Shown: positions 36,508-49,310 of the stretch, in pieces
Layout of the letters: each line of letters begins with the position of its first letter
Numbering within the stretch: the stretch's first letter is position 1
DNA from: Chiridota heheva
Taxonomy: Eukaryota > Echinodermata > Holothuroidea > Apodida > Chiridotidae
Length of the DNA stretch: 64,000 nt
NCBI GenBank assembly: GCA_020152595.1
Contig: JAIGNY010000132.1
Location: 1,892,501-1,956,500, forward strand
Reading direction: 5' to 3'
The notes under the pieces: model-generated
What the model was told of the DNA's origin: nothing
The model's input: only the letters and a program-made list of their open reading frames with translations
Databases searched by the model: none
Position numbers and translations under genes: made by a program

Positions 36508-37088
36508 AGGAGACATAAAGTCTGGCTTTTTGTTCAATTAATATGATAGAAATGATAATCCTAAGTCATCTCAAGAAATTCACATCGTACAAAACAATTT
36601 AGCATATATTTTTTAATTTCTTGAAGCATTAATTTTGTCAATATAAACTTACATGGGCGCGGCCATTTTGTTTATACGCCCTTTAAAAAAATGATGTCAT
36701 AAACCGAGTACTGTATTTTCTTCAGAATCTTATTTCAAATTGTCTAACTTCTAAGAAATAATTTTTCGTTTGCATGACATGGGTCTATGAGTTTTATTTG
36801 CATATCATATTAATGATTTAAGCCCTTAACAGTACAATCTAATGTCACAGCATTTTGGGAAGAAAATTTCAAAGAGAATTCTAAAGAAATACATGTGTGA
36901 TAGCAAGTTATGTCATCATTAGCATGATTTCAACATAAAATTAGACAAGATGGCAGCGCCCATGTTACAACTTTAAACTTGGATAACTTGAGAATGGAAT
37001 AAGATATTATGATGGGATTTTTGGTAGTGAGTCTAGTTTTTAATTCTCTATCATATATCAAACTAGAATATTTGACTTTATGTCTTCT
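36508..37088. mobile_element. Palindromic MITE flanked by TTAA
   Basis: TTAA lies on both sides (36504-36507, 37089-37092). The ends AGGAGACATAAAGTC and AGAAGACATAAAGTC (right end inverted) differ by one base. Inner pairs include CATGGGCGCGGCCATTTTG near 36652 and its approximate inverse near 36944-36966, so most of the element can fold back. No coding capacity. Confidence 0.78.
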
Positions 37089-37200
37089 TTAAATTCACAC
37101 AACGAATTCGAAAATGTTGATATTAAACATAAAATATATTTGAAGGAAATGCAATAGGGTGTACATTGAAAGTCAAATAACAAAAGAAAAACGATTTAGG

Positions 37201-37940
37201 GCCTAAAGGAATATTTCCGTTCATTATTTTCACAGGCTCTATATATTATGATAGAGGACTACAAATTACAAAAAAAATGGAGAAAAACCATGATCATGAT
37301 ATTTCGTTTTAGAGTTACTGCATATCAAAGCTGTGTAATGTGTGATTATCATATAATGGCAGATCCAAGACAATTCTTTATGTATTTTTACATTTATTTT
37401 CCTTCATTTAGAGCGTAAGGTACACGAACAGGAGGGTAAAGCATGTTCTTGTAAAGTGCATGTTATATCCCATCTCAATATTTAAATAGAAGATGTTTCC
37501 AATAATTTAGAAACAGGCAATTAGTTTTCAAACAAACACATAAACATTGTCTTAGATCTGCAATTATATGACATCACACACATTGTCAGATTGTAGGGCC
37601 TATTACAGACGTACTGCAAGGTCACTTTTTAAGACACTTGGTGAAATCTTTGAAATCATGCAATTAACGTAAAAAGATATAAACATGGTTTTGTTACTAA
37701 TTAGTGTCTTCATATCATTTTGTATTTATTTATACCTCTCCTACTTGAATGTTCTATTTTGTTTCTTACCGAAGCTTATACCAATTTCCAGGAGCTTCAA
37801 GACGTTAAGCCTTACACACTTAACAATTACAGGGAGAATGCTGCATCATGGGAAACTCCGTTCAATGAATTACAGGGAGAATGCTGCATCATGGGAAACT
37901 GTTCAATGGCGGCTTCCATAGTGTTTTTAGTCCTTAATTA
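37201..37940. mobile_element. MITE family C copy plus tandem duplication
   Basis: Starts CTAAAGGAATATTTCC and shares internal blocks with 11990-12355 and 42118-42660 (GGCAGATCCAAGACAATT, GACATCACACAC). From about 37826 a 43 bp unit containing AGGGAGAATGCTGCATCATG is present twice in tandem, followed by AATGGCGGCTTCCATAGT as at 11850. Confidence 0.6.
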
Positions 37941-38219
37941 CTAGTAAGGGCATGAGTGGACTCTGTTGTCGTTATTACAAGCATACAAGTAACTTGAGTA
38001 GCCCTATAACGTGAGACAAAAGTTCGCTAACATTTTAAAGTTATTATCTAGTAAAAATTAATTTAAAAATTGAGGTTTTGACGCCAAATTAGGCTTCCAT
38101 AATAAATAACAGTTCCTTTTGGGTGAAATATGTATGGTTTTCAATAAGCATGATAAAAAACATTTTAGAGGCAAAATTTGAATCAATCACTGAGATTTTA
38201 ACGTTAGTTTGGTCCTATT

Positions 38220-38420
38220 TACGTTTTTACTGACGTGCTGCGTTGGTTGTTTGCGCTGCCCTAGCGATGCGCTTTGACTACCAAATTTTGGTTTGTTTAC
38301 AAAATTGCCGCGGGATGACGTCATTTTGCGTTTGGCGGAATAGGTCTATACTGAATTCTCATTAGTTAGTGGTGACGTCATTTCTGTTTAAGCTGCAGTT
38401 AACTGAATTTCGTACGATAC
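38220..38420. promoter_or_regulatory. Two TGACGTCA (CRE-type) sites in a CpG-richer patch
   Basis: Perfect TGACGTCA palindromes occur at 38316-38323 and 38373-38380 in a stretch with more CpG than its surroundings. This is the consensus site for CREB/ATF-type bZIP factors. No adjacent gene start is recognised, so regulatory function is only possible; the patch may be transposon sequence. Confidence 0.25.
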
Positions 38421-38430
38421 ACTGTACGCG

Positions 38431-38608
38431 CGCCAGTGCACCACAACTGCTTATTAAAGGCCGTGGTTGTCGATGTTACATCTGTCCGTATGTCGTACCT
38501 GTGTTCTCGTCTGGATCGTATAAAGCGTTTCGTGATAGCATTGTTACTACCGATTACGCAGATGACGACCCAGTCATTGTAATTAATTGTGTGTTCACTC
38601 GTCGTCGC
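38431..38608 (+). mobile_element. tRNA-derived SINE family 1, 5'-truncated copy
   Basis: Begins CGCCAGTGCACCACAACTG and ends near GTTCACTCGTCGTCGCC, matching the SINE body. The tRNA-like head is absent and a short internal segment after GGCCGTGG is lost. No target duplication could be assigned. It makes up most of the open frames at 38369-38656. Confidence 0.8.
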
Positions 38609-39000
38609 CACTCGAGTCAAAGCAAGATAGCACTTATAAGTTATAATTGTTGACAAAACATCGGGAGAATGTTAAAAAGGTTCAATGAATTACCGCAATG
38701 TTTTCAACGGTAGGACAAATAAGTTTAGTCATATCATAATTGTTACCTATTTATTTGCCTTGAAATTGTGAACAGTTAGCCTACGAGTACGAGCTAGTTG
38801 ACTGTTCGCTTGAAGTTGGAGTAGCCTATGGCCTATCATTAAGCTAAATATGCATTGGCAATAGTTAACACTAGGCCTGGGTAGCCTAACATTAGTACTT
38901 AGGCCTAGGCTAGTAGTACTGACTGAAATCAGATGCGACATTCTCGAGGTATCTGAATCGGTTAAGCCGGCAAAAATCCTTCGAGAGGACATGAAAGTAT
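38609..39000. other. No feature recognised
   Basis: Unassigned flank of the LINE 3' end. Confidence 0.35.
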
Positions 39001-41281
39001 GAGTAAAAAAAACTAGTTAGCAATACAAGTGTTAGTAAGTTTAGCTTTGAAACAGTTGAGACTTATTGCATGTACAAATGTCTGACGGTAAAACATTCCA
39101 ATCCTAGCTTTAGTGTGTGAGGGAAGAAAGAGTGTTTATATACTTTCTTTTTGGCATAGCGAACCTAAAAATTAAGGTCATGATTATTTCTTGTATTACT
39201 ATTAGTTTTGACAGTGGGGATAAGTTCATCTTTATTGATGGCGACAAGATTCTTATTGATTTTATATAGCATATGTAGCCGGGTGTTGTATCTTCTTGTT
39301 TTTAGCAGGGGCCAATCTAATTCATGAAGCATGTTTTTTACACTAGATTTATAAAAGTAGTCTGCCATACAGAACATTCAAGTTTATCCACATCGCACTG
39401 GTGATGGGGGTCCCAGACTGCTGATACGTACTCAAGTACTGGCCCGACTAAAGCATTATTAGCAGTGGATTTAATGTCGGTGGGACAGTTTGAGAGGTTA
39501 CGTTTTAATAGGCCAAGTACAGAGTTAGCTCTTGGTTATGTTATGTATATGTTTATCCCATCTAAATTTATTATCAATTTCAACACCTAGGTACGGGTGG
39601 GAGTTGACATGTTTTAGTGGCTGGCTGCATAAGGTATAAACAGGTGATTTAAAGCATTTCTTAGAGGAAATTTACAATATTTAGCATTTAGAGAGGTTGA
39701 AATTCATTTGCCATTTGTTTTACCATTGATCAAGTTTGTTAAGATCATCTTGGAGGATTTGTTAGTCAGAGGGGTTATTAATTGTTCTGTACTCAAGGCA
39801 GTCATCAGCAAACAGTCTAACTATGCTGTTTATATTATCAGGGATGTCATTTACATATAAAAGGAAAAGTAATGGACCCAAAACAGTACCTTGTGGTACA
39901 CCAGATAAAACCTGTTTAGAATCAGAGATTTCACCATCACAGACAACACGCTGGATGCAGTTGTTGAGGAATGATGCAAACCAGGCCAGGAGATTTCCAT
40001 CAATGCCATAGACGGAAAGTTTGGATAACAGGCGCTGGTGTGGGACTTTATCAAAGGCTTTTGAGAAGTCAAGAATAGCCAAAGAGATGTTACTCTTTTG
40101 GTCAATTTGTTTAGAGATATCATTTATTGTTAAGAGGAGTTGTGTTTCAGTCGATCTTTTTGCACGGAAGCCATGTTGTAAATCAGTTAAGATATTATGC
40201 TCATCAAGGAGTTTTATCACATGTGAGTGGATTATATGCTCAAGGATTTTACTACAAATGCAGGTGAGTGAAATAGGTCTGTAATTAGCTGGGTTTTGTT
40301 TATCACCTTTTTTAAAAACGCTACATATGTTTGCTTCTTTCCACTTGTTAGGGATAGTACCATTATCGACAGAGGTTTGAAAGAGATCAGTTAGAATTTC
40401 ATAGAGGTCATCAGCATGTGTTTTTAGAAACCATGGTGGTATTTGGACATGAGGCTTTGTTGGGGTCTAGGTTATGCAGTTGCTTTTTGACACCTTCTGG
40501 GGTAATTATAAGTTGGTTTATTTTGCTGTTGGACAGTGGTTTACTTACAGGGATTTGGGAGGTGTTTTCTTCTGTGAAAACAACGAAAAACTGGTCATTT
40601 AGAATGTTAGCTTTAGTTTTACTGTCACTGCAGAGTTTACCATTATTTAGTAGATCAGACACACCTACAGAGTTACTTCTTAATCTTTTGATATAGGACC
40701 AGAATGCCTTTGGGTTTTCGTTAAGTGAGTTTTTAAGTTTATCACAGATGAAGGTGTTCCAGCTTCTTTGAGGTTTTTACGGACAGCCTTCCTAAAGCTT
40801 TTATAGGTAGTCCAGTCATTGGCTTGTTAATTAGTCTTAGCTTTTTTAAACAGTTTATGTTTTTTCCTGCAGAGACGGCATTGGATACGGGTGAACCAGG
40901 GCAGATTTAGTTTAGTTAAAGTGAATTTGTGAGGCGTGTTTTTATCAATAATCAGTTTAATTTCCTGTTCAAAGAAATTCCATTTTTCATCAACATCAAT
41001 GGAGTTATTGAATTGAGTATAATATTGCAGTTTAAATTTGGTCAGGTCTTCTTTTATTTGTTTTATATTAGCTTTTTTCTTTAAATAGATTTTACGTTTA
41101 GGCAACTTTTTACGAGGAGGGGAGATATTTAGGGTCAGTTCAACAATATCATGGTCACTTATACCGGGAATGACATTAGCTGAGGTAACAGCTGGTGAAT
41201 TGTTAGTAAAAACAAGATCAAGGATGTTGTTATCTCTGGTGGGTGACTGCACCATTTGTGTGAGATTGAATGAATTCTTAA
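39001..41281 (-). mobile_element. 5'-truncated non-LTR retrotransposon (LINE) with RT
   Basis: In minus-strand order the copy starts within the endonuclease tail (PTRDNNILDLVFTNN, then ISDHDIVELTL near 41150), continues through NPKAFWSYIKRLR near 40700, and enters the RT. There it has AILDFSKAFDKVPH (catalytic D) near 40060, GVPQGTVLGPLLFLLYVNDI near 39890 and FADDCLEY (catalytic DD) near 39805. A C-terminal block FYKSSVKNMLHELDWPLL lies near 39340. Two frame changes separate the 41255, 40662 and 40220 frames, so it is not functional. The order and motifs fit CR1/L2/jockey-type LINEs; the clade is not certain. Confidence 0.92.
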
Positions 41282-41282
41282 T

Positions 41283-41720
41283 GGTGAGGTGTAATGTGCA
41301 TATTAATTAGGTTATTTGCATAACAATAGACTTTTGCATAAAGTATTTAACCTTGGATAATAATGTGGTACTTGTTATAGAGGTAGAGGACATGGGCACT
41401 GTTCAAATGAGCATGATTTGGGGTTGTGTTTGCATACTAATTAGCTAATTTGCATAACAATGAAAATATTTGTTTCTATGATACCTCTTAAAATAAAGTA
41501 GGAGTGGGGATTTTGTTTCACACAAATGATCATATATGTGAAGAGCATTGTCTACACTCAATAGTGAGGTGTAGTGTGCATATTAAGTAGGTTATTTGCA
41601 TAACAATAGACTTGCATACAAAATATTTAACCTGAGATAATAACTTGCTATTTGGTTCAGTGGTAGAGGGTATTGGGTACTGTTCAGTTGAGCATGATTG
41701 GGGATAAGGTTTTATCTAGC
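41283..41720. repeat. Repeat family D, two tandem units of about 279 bp
   Basis: The sequence from 41283 (GGTGAGGTGTAATGTGCATA) recurs at about 41562 with moderate divergence. A third, partial copy lies at 49655-49830 on the same strand. It begins exactly where the LINE is truncated. Non-coding. Confidence 0.8.
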
Positions 41721-42117
41721 TAGCCGTGGAGCCATTGTTGCATGGCAAATTTCACAAAATCATGGCTGAAATTGTACACACGGCTTCATTATTGATATGA
41801 GAGTCGTGCTCACTGTGCTGGACTAAAAGCAGATTATCACATAAAGTAATTGTGAACCTCGGAAATAATATTTCTAACGTACAATTTGTCATCTTTAGTT
41901 TAAAAAAACCCAAAATGATTCTCATGAAAATTGCAAATTCGTATGGTGCTCACCCTTAGTCTTACGATATTTGCTCACGACTTCCCTTTTCTGTGGGATA
42001 AACATTAGCCAATCAGGTGTGTGAATAGAAATGTGATTATTAATAGTTTGGTGGGGTCTATATTTAAGGTCACTACGGTCAACCTATTAATACAAGTGTG
42101 ATTCCTATACTGAGAAT
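41721..42117. other. No feature recognised
   Basis: Unassigned sequence between repeats. Confidence 0.35.
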
Positions 42118-42660
42118 TAAAGGAATATTCTCATGAATTTTCACGTTCACTTATTTGATAGCGGATTATTTATAAAAAAATTGTCCAAAAATCATGTTCA
42201 TATATATCTTAATCCATTTGTTACATTTCAACATCAGCAATGTATTGACAAGGGACGTACCGTTGCAATACAATATGTGATGTCATGATACTCACAGATC
42301 CAACTGTTCAAGACAATATTTCTGCAATTTTAGAAGGTTTGATTTCCCCCTTATTGAAAGTGCAAGGTACAAGAACATCTAGATAAAGCATTTTCTTGGA
42401 GAGTGCATGTTAGGACCTAATGTATATTTCATTTCAATAATTAAATAACTTTCCAATAATTTAGGAAGAGGCTATTAATTTGGAAAGAAGTACATAGAAA
42501 TTGCCTTGAAAGTGACATCACACTCTTTAATTAGACTTACTGCACCAGTCACTTTTCAACACAATGTACGAATTTGTTAAATGGCCTAACTCGCAAACGG
42601 AGTTTCTTTCATAGTCCTTTATCATAAAGGCCTACATATGAAAATGAAAATTAACGTGTT
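42118..42660. mobile_element. MITE family C copy 4
   Basis: Starts AATTAAAGGAATATTCTCATG like 31031 and shares internal blocks with 37201-37690 (GTGCAAGGTACAAGAACA, CCAATAATTTAGG, GACATCACAC). The right terminus is not clear. Confidence 0.6.
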
Positions 42661-43734
42661 TACAGTGCAATGGTTGATTATACTACACAGATACATGCCC
42701 ATAAACGGAACACATGTATAATATGAGACTTATTAACTGTAGTAACTATTGTACTGTTCTGTAAAAACCTTTTGGGATTATGTACTCATGGACAGATGAA
42801 AACAAGGGAGAAAAGACTAAGATTTTTATTACCAACAATCAATTCAAAACAATTTTGACTGCTAGAAATGAAACATAATTTGAACGGAAATACACGGTTC
42901 ACCTACTCTTTAAGGTAAGATCTAAGTATGAAAGTTACAATATTAGGTCTTTCATAAAATGCTCCTGTAATCTGTGTCTCATAAATAATATATTGTGGTT
43001 TTTATTCCAGGCTGATAAAATAATCATTTGACAAATGAGTATCAGCGAACAACAGCAACTCTTTTGATACTTTTAGGTGTCTGTCATTTTGCGATACTGT
43101 ACTCTCTCTATTCATATGAAATTTAATGTGCATCCATTTCAGATATGTAAAATCATTGCATAAACTTGTTTGTGACTTGTATTCCATTTAGTCGGGTTAT
43201 GATTAAAACAATCAATTTAAATAAGTTAAATGTTGAATATGACTGCATCCCAAAATTAATTTTGTTTTGTTGATCTGTAATAAATTATGCATTTTCCATC
43301 AAATCTTGCCGACCATGCCACACTATTTACAGAAAATACTGCGAAAGAAAAATAGTTATTGCAAAAATGCATTTGCACAGTTAAAAGTTTGCGTTGCAAG
43401 TTTTATGTCTACATAATAATATACAGTTCTTATAAAGCACAACACACACTAAAGTCTCATTGCGCTGAAAAAAACAAATAAAATGAAAGAGGGGGAAAAT
43501 AGGGAAACAACTTATAGAAGTGAGAAAAGATGTGTTTTTAACAATGATTTTAAGTTAGGCACAGTTCGAGCCTCTTTGATATGTGTTGGTAGATTGTTCC
43601 AGAGAAAAGCAGCTGAAGATTAAAAGGAACAATGACCATATGACTTTGTAGAAACAGAAGGAGGTTTGAGCGATTACTTAGAACTAGAGCGTAGACAGCG
43701 AGCCGTAGTGTACATGTGGATAGCAACACAAAGA
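42661..43734. other. No feature recognised
   Basis: AT-rich; short open frames at 43002-43187 and 43550-43750 carry no motif. Confidence 0.4.
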
Positions 43735-43960
43735 AAGAAAAGAGAGTCAATAAACGAATACCAGTAAAAATAGTAATAAATTTAATTAAACTCTACAAAA
43801 CCAAATCAAAAAATAAAGGAGTAAACGGTAAACAAAGCAACATAATTTAATTAAACACTACATATTAGCTACACGGCAAAAGAAAGAAATCAAAAGTCAA
43901 TAAATGAATACCAGTAAGAAATATATCTGTAGAAGCTAAATACTGTTGAGCGCATACCTC
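43735..43960. repeat. Repeat family E, small array
   Basis: Units beginning GAGTCAATAAACGAATACCAG and containing AATTTAATTAAACTCTAC belong to the same family as the larger array at 48880-49310. Confidence 0.75.
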
Positions 43961-44222
43961 CATCCCCATTGCAATTCCAACATGCCTATAATAGTTTTAG
44001 AGTTTATTCGATCCCCATCAGAAATCCTAGGACCAAGATTTGATCTGTAATGATCATTTGTATTTCAAAAATTAAGGGGATTATCTTCTGATTGATTTCT
44101 TCCAAGGCCACATCAAGTTTTATTCAGGCTGAGTATTCAGTGTTTGACTTTCTTTCACACATTGTATCATTTTCCATTCATTGCAGAAACCAATTGTTTT
44201 ATTTTCTTTGATACACCTTGTT

Positions 44223-44650
44223 TTAAAGAATTGGTTGAGTGGTCAAGCATGTTTATCTTATATGAAAGAAGACTTCAAAAGAAACAAAATGGTGAAGAAA
44301 GCATTGCAAAATCTTATTCCGTTAAGGAGATATTTAGGTTAAAACTTTGGTATCATTTGTTTGGAAAGATTGAAATCAGACTAGTTGTGATGTCATAGCC
44401 AGAGATTCCGCAATGTCTTTTTGTATTCTATCATATTTTGTCCTGCGATTTCGTGGCTTAAAAACCATGGATGGAACATGTCAAAAAAGTACTAAAACTG
44501 ATTCTAGGAAGGGTATTTATAATATACCACCTGAAGAAAGTTTGAGGAAAAATTGGTGGAAAAATTAAATAAACTTTCTCTAAAATACATCACAATTAGT
44601 CTGATTTCAGTCGTTTCAACAGAAATACCAAACTTGAATTTATCCTTAAT
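44223..44650. mobile_element. MITE family F, copy 1 (partial)
   Basis: Starts TTAAAGAATTGGTTGAGTGG and shares GTGGTCAAGCATGTTTATCT and ACTTCAAAAGAAACAAAATGG with the element at 60038-60623. The right end could not be placed. The frame at 44144-44398 lies within it. Confidence 0.6.
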
Positions 44651-46281
44651 GCCAACCATCATTCCTCTTTCCCTCATCACTATGGCCAAAGTTCATGATC
44701 AAAGTTTGCGTTTCCAAACAAAAAATGGTCGTAACTTTCATTACAGTATTTTTGATTTTTATGCCAGATGTCAGTTTTGGACGTGAGTTTCAAAATTTTA
44801 GGCGTAAATAGAGCTCTAGTATTACTGTACTAGGCCTTACGTTAGTACATGTTTTCCTATTGACTAATGATCGCAGAGAATTAACGAGTAACATTACGAG
44901 TTTTAGCCTAGCTGAACCAAAGTTTGCTTAAGCTCTTGTAACGTCCCAGAAAATGATCTTTATCACGTAACATGTTTTAAGAATACGAATGTCATTATGT
45001 CAGTAAACATAATTACTGTAAGTAAATTGAAAATAATAAACAACAACTGTCATGGCCACCGCTAATACACCATACGCACATGACATAACACTGAAGGTGC
45101 AGTGCTAGTGCAGTGCATGTCTATTGTACACAGTACAGTATAAACAACAAGCATTGCATAATAACAAGTTCAAGTGCTCGAGTATTCGTACTGTATACTA
45201 GCAGCTACAGTAGCTAAGCCTAACCGCAAATGTGATACATACAGTACAACGCCTAGGGAACAACAACAAAATGGAATAAACGGTAAAACATTTAGATATT
45301 TGATCATATTTTGCTTATACATGTAATTGTAATATAAAACTTATTTTATAATGATTTGATTAACCAATTACCGTATATTTAGTATTTTAGTAAATTTTAT
45401 ACAGAAATTTTGGACGTAACTGATATTTATTTTGTACTTTGGAAGCAATTATTTGGACATAGGTATGTATTAGTAAAGCGTAAAAAATGGCCATTTTGGC
45501 GTAAAACGCAACCTTTGTCTATAATACTATTTCCAATTATCACTACTTTTCTATCCACCACAGTGGCGGTGAGGGGAAGGGGAGGGAGGAACAACTTTGT
45601 CCCACGGGGGCAGATGCCTATAGATCGAACAAAATATGTTGCCCGTACAAAATGGAGGTAATAAAGGAGGGGAAGGGGGAGGGAGCAAAGCAATCTTGTG
45701 GGAGGAATATGCCACCCCAAAATGCCACCATGGATAATGATATTATGTCTGCAATTCTCATGTCATTCCCTGCCAACCTTTTACTGTACCTTTTGACACC
45801 ATCTCTCCTCTCATGTTCATTACTGTCTCCCACATGACTAAATCTCTTTCATAAACAACATCCTATTCTTTATCTATCCTCCATCTCCCACCCTCAGGAC
45901 CTCATTTCATTCCTCCGTGTTTTACCTATACCCCCCCTCCCCTTTCCCCCTTGTACCCTCGTATTATCCAATCTCATGTAATACTGTACCATATCAATCA
46001 TTCAGATATAAATCCCAGATCTGGGCCAAATATAAATCCCAGGTGAAATCCAGATGTGGATTTGACATTTTTTCCAGATCTGGCCAAATATAGAATTGGG
46101 CAGATATAACTTCATATTAATTTTTGCCATATCAAACCTTGCCAGGGTCAGGTAAAAATTGATCTGTGATTTCCAGTTCTGGGATTTATATCTGGATTTC
46201 ATCTTCAAATTTATGTCTGGTAGAGATCTGGTGGAATTTATATAAACAGTCCTTCACATCAATGAACCAGCTTTAAACTGT
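44651..46281. other. No supported gene; C/T-rich toward the right
   Basis: Contains a possible lone hAT-type end at 45566 (CAGTGGCGGTGAGG) without a partner, and a repeated AAATCCAGATCTGG-like pattern at 46010-46230. Open frames are short and unsupported. Confidence 0.4.
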
Positions 46282-47215
46282 ATGAAGGACTTTCATTTGT
46301 CCAAAGTACCTACCCCCCTCCCTTCTATTCACCTGGGCCTCTCCACTCATCACCAAACCCACCCTAACCTCTTCATCAATCTCCACAACCGAATCAAATA
46401 CCAACTCTCAAACTACACCTCCATCTATACTGATGGCTCCAAAGAAGGCAACAAGACAGCTGCTGCTGCCGTCATCCAAGACATAACCCTCAGTAGCAGA
46501 CTTCCCGACTACTCGTCCATCTTTTCAGCTAAGGCAAAGGCCATTCTCCTCACCCTCAACTTTAGTGAGTACTCTCTGCTCAGCCACTTTGCCATTTTCT
46601 CTGACTCAAAGGCTGTTCTTACTTCTTTACTCAACTTTAAATGGGATAACTTCACATCCCACCTCCGAAACTGCTTTCGCCCACCCTCTGCAGGAAAAGT
46701 GTTCTTTTCTTCTGGATACCCAGCCATCTTGGCATCCCTGGCAATGACAGGGCTGATGCAGCTGCTAAGCTTGCCCTCAACCTCCCTCCTACCCCTTTTC
46801 CCAAAACCCTCTCTGACATTAAACCGCTTATCGCTTCCCTTGTTCGTGACCGCTGGCAAACCTCATGGAACTCCTAAATTGATAACAAACTCCACGTCAT
46901 CCAGCCCACCATTCTGATCAAACCCACCATCAACAACCTCTCTCGTATTGGCAACGTTCATATTACCCGTCTTTGAATAGGTCACACCCACCTCACTCAC
47001 TCCCACCTTATTGGCTCTCCCCAACCCCTCTGCAACAATTGCCATTGCACCCTCACAATCCATCACGTTCTCCTTGCTTGCCCCCTGTACAACCTTCCCA
47101 GAGCTTCCCTTGCTCCCCACAACTCAATTGCTGAGTTCTTCCAGAATAATTTTCTGCCTAAAATTATCTCCTTCCTTCATCATGCTTCCCTCTGCAACCA
47201 TATTTAATTCTCCTC
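46282..47215 (+). pseudogene. LINE C-terminal RNase H domain fragment, inactivated
   Basis: The plus-strand frame has IYTDGSKEGNKTAAAAVIQ (first catalytic D) near 46424, AKAKAILLTLNFSEYSL near 46530, and FSDSKAVLTSL (third catalytic D) near 46600. The usual AE pair is AK here, so the second catalytic acid is lost. The frame shifts just before 46710, where WIPSHLGIPGNDRADAAAK (the W-x-P-S-H and G-N-D signature) continues. Stops follow near 46875 and 46976, the latter a TGA where R-L-R-I-G-H-T is expected, consistent with CpG decay. The tail CNNCHCTLTIHHVLLACP is the zinc-knuckle-like end found after RNase H in some LINEs. No RT was found upstream. This is a truncated fragment. Confidence 0.85.
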
Positions 47216-47840
47216 TTCCACCCCCTCTCTCTACTTTGTTTTTGTTTCACCCATGCACCTCCTCTCTCGATCATAGCTTTCTGACTTTTTGTTCTTGAAT
47301 TTCTCTCATTCTCCCCCTGGTTTCTTTGCTTCCTACCTGTAGAATGATCTGACCTCTTATGCGCAATTTGACCCTCGTTTTTGTGGTGCCGTTAAGCCCT
47401 CATCAAACAAACATGTACAGTACCGCTCACGTAAAACTACCGCATACAAAACATAGAATTAAATAACACCGTGTAACGAAGTATATTCCCTTGTAATACG
47501 GTAGACAGTTTTAGCTGTCGCTTAAGTCCAATATAATCCTCGCATAAGCCATGTAGACACTCCACGCAGAGTCACGTATAATCCGCCCCACAAAATATAA
47601 TCCCCGCGTAAGCTTTTAAGCATAAATGTGTGTAATTCCCGTATAATCCTTCTTACATAGTCACAACTGAATTAGACGTTTTAACAGTAGTCAAATGTAA
47701 GCAAGAGCTTTCTTTTCTATTTGTTAGTTTCAGTATAAGAACAGAAATTCCCTAAAGATTCAACAAAAAAAGTTTGAAACAAAATATTTCAGGCATGACA
47801 GAAAGTTTAATGTGTTGGTGAAAAACCTAACATAGGGGAT
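47216..47840. other. No feature recognised
   Basis: C/T-rich at first, then AT-rich. No repeat or gene supported. Confidence 0.4.
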
Positions 47841-48640
47841 TTTTTAGCTGGGATCAAATGTAGCATTAACTCAAGTTTTTACTTGGCTTTATCTGGACAG
47901 TTCAAACTTAATCTATAGTTTAAATTCGCTTCAATAAAGGTATAAATAGTCAGATAAAACTTTATTTGTTTATCAAATTTGAACATTAAATCCACTTTAT
48001 ATCTAGCTTGATCTAGCCAGATTAAACTTTAATAGTGTATCAAAAGTAGCATTAAATCAAGCTTTTATCTGGTTTGATCTGGACAGATGAGACTTTATTT
48101 GTAGATCAAATTGGCTTTGATGAAGGTGATATCTGGCATGATCAAGAAAGATGAAACTTTATTTGTATATCAAATGTAGCATTAAATCAAGTTTATATCC
48201 GGCTTGATCTGGCCAGACTAAATTAAATTTGTACATCAAATTGGCTTTAATGACGGTTGTATGTGGCTTTATCTGGCCTGGTAAAACTTTATTTGTATTT
48301 CAAATGTAGCATTAAATCCACTTTGTATCTGGATTTATCTGGCCAGGTCAAACTTGATATGTAGATCAAATTGGCTTTAATAGAGGTTAGTATGGCTTTA
48401 TCTGGCCACATCAAACGTTTTTGGATATAAAATGTAGTATTAATCAAGAATATATCTGGCTTGATCTGGTCATATTAACCTTTATTTGGAAATCAAAACT
48501 GATTTTTATCAAGGCTGTAACTGACTTTTATCAAGGTTGTATCTGACTTTATCTAGCCAGATCAAACTTTATTTGTATATCAAATGTATTACATCATGTT
48601 TATATCTGGCCAGATCAAAGTTATTTAGCCTGATATAATC
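47841..48640. repeat. Repeat family G, array of about 60 bp units
   Basis: Units carry TTTATCTGGCTTGATCTGG, CCAGATCAAACTTTATTTGT and ATATCAAATGTAGCATTAAA. About twelve diverged copies are visible. The same family forms a second array at 58840-59275. At both right ends a partly inverted copy (CCTGATATAATCTTTATTA or CCAGATATAAACTTTATTA) closes the array. Confidence 0.85.
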
Positions 48641-48879
48641 TTTATTAATACCAAATCGTTTTGTAAAGGTCAACCCCCCTAACCATGAAATCCCTTTTGC
48701 TCTCTTCTTGTTAATTAAAACTTCAACATATACAATTTGTTTACTCACTAATTCTAGTGTTTTCAACCAAATTTCTTTTCTGCTCTCAATACTTCTAAAA
48801 TTCGTCATTAGTAGGCCTACTCCTAAAATCCATTGATACAGGTTTCCATACATACCATATTGTCAAAATATCAGAAAAG

Positions 48880-49310
48880 AGTCCATAAATTAATACCAGT
48901 AAGAAACATTCTAATGAAACTACGTATAAACAACACAAGAAAAGAAAAAGGCAGTCAATAAATGCATACCTGTAATAAACATAATTCAATCAAACTACGT
49001 AATAACACAACAAAAGAAACGAGAGTCAATAATTGCATACCTGTAATAAACCTAATTTAATCAAACTCTACATAACAACACAACAAAAGAAAATTAGAGT
49101 CAATAAATGCATACATGTAATAAACATAATTTATTCAACCTCTACACAACAACACAACAAACGAAACAAGAGTCAATAATTGCACACCTGTAATGAACCT
49201 AATTTAATCAAACTCTACATAAACACAAAAAAAAAGAAAGTCGATAAATGTAATAAACATAATTAAATCCAACGCTATGTAACAACACAAAAAAAAAAAA
49301 AAAAGAGTCA
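48880..49310. repeat. Repeat family E, main array, about 70 bp units
   Basis: About six units with GAGTCAATAAATGCATACCTG, TAATAAACATAATTTAATC and AACAACACAACAAAAGAAA follow each other, ending in an A run near 49290. The smaller array is at 43735-43960. Confidence 0.85.

Noticed and set aside
38369..38656. Frames of 94 and 85 residues
   Set aside because: They lie over a truncated SINE, shared with three other non-coding copies.
45566..45579. CAGTGGCGGTGAGG as a further hAT-type end
   Set aside because: No matching inverted end or target duplication was found downstream.
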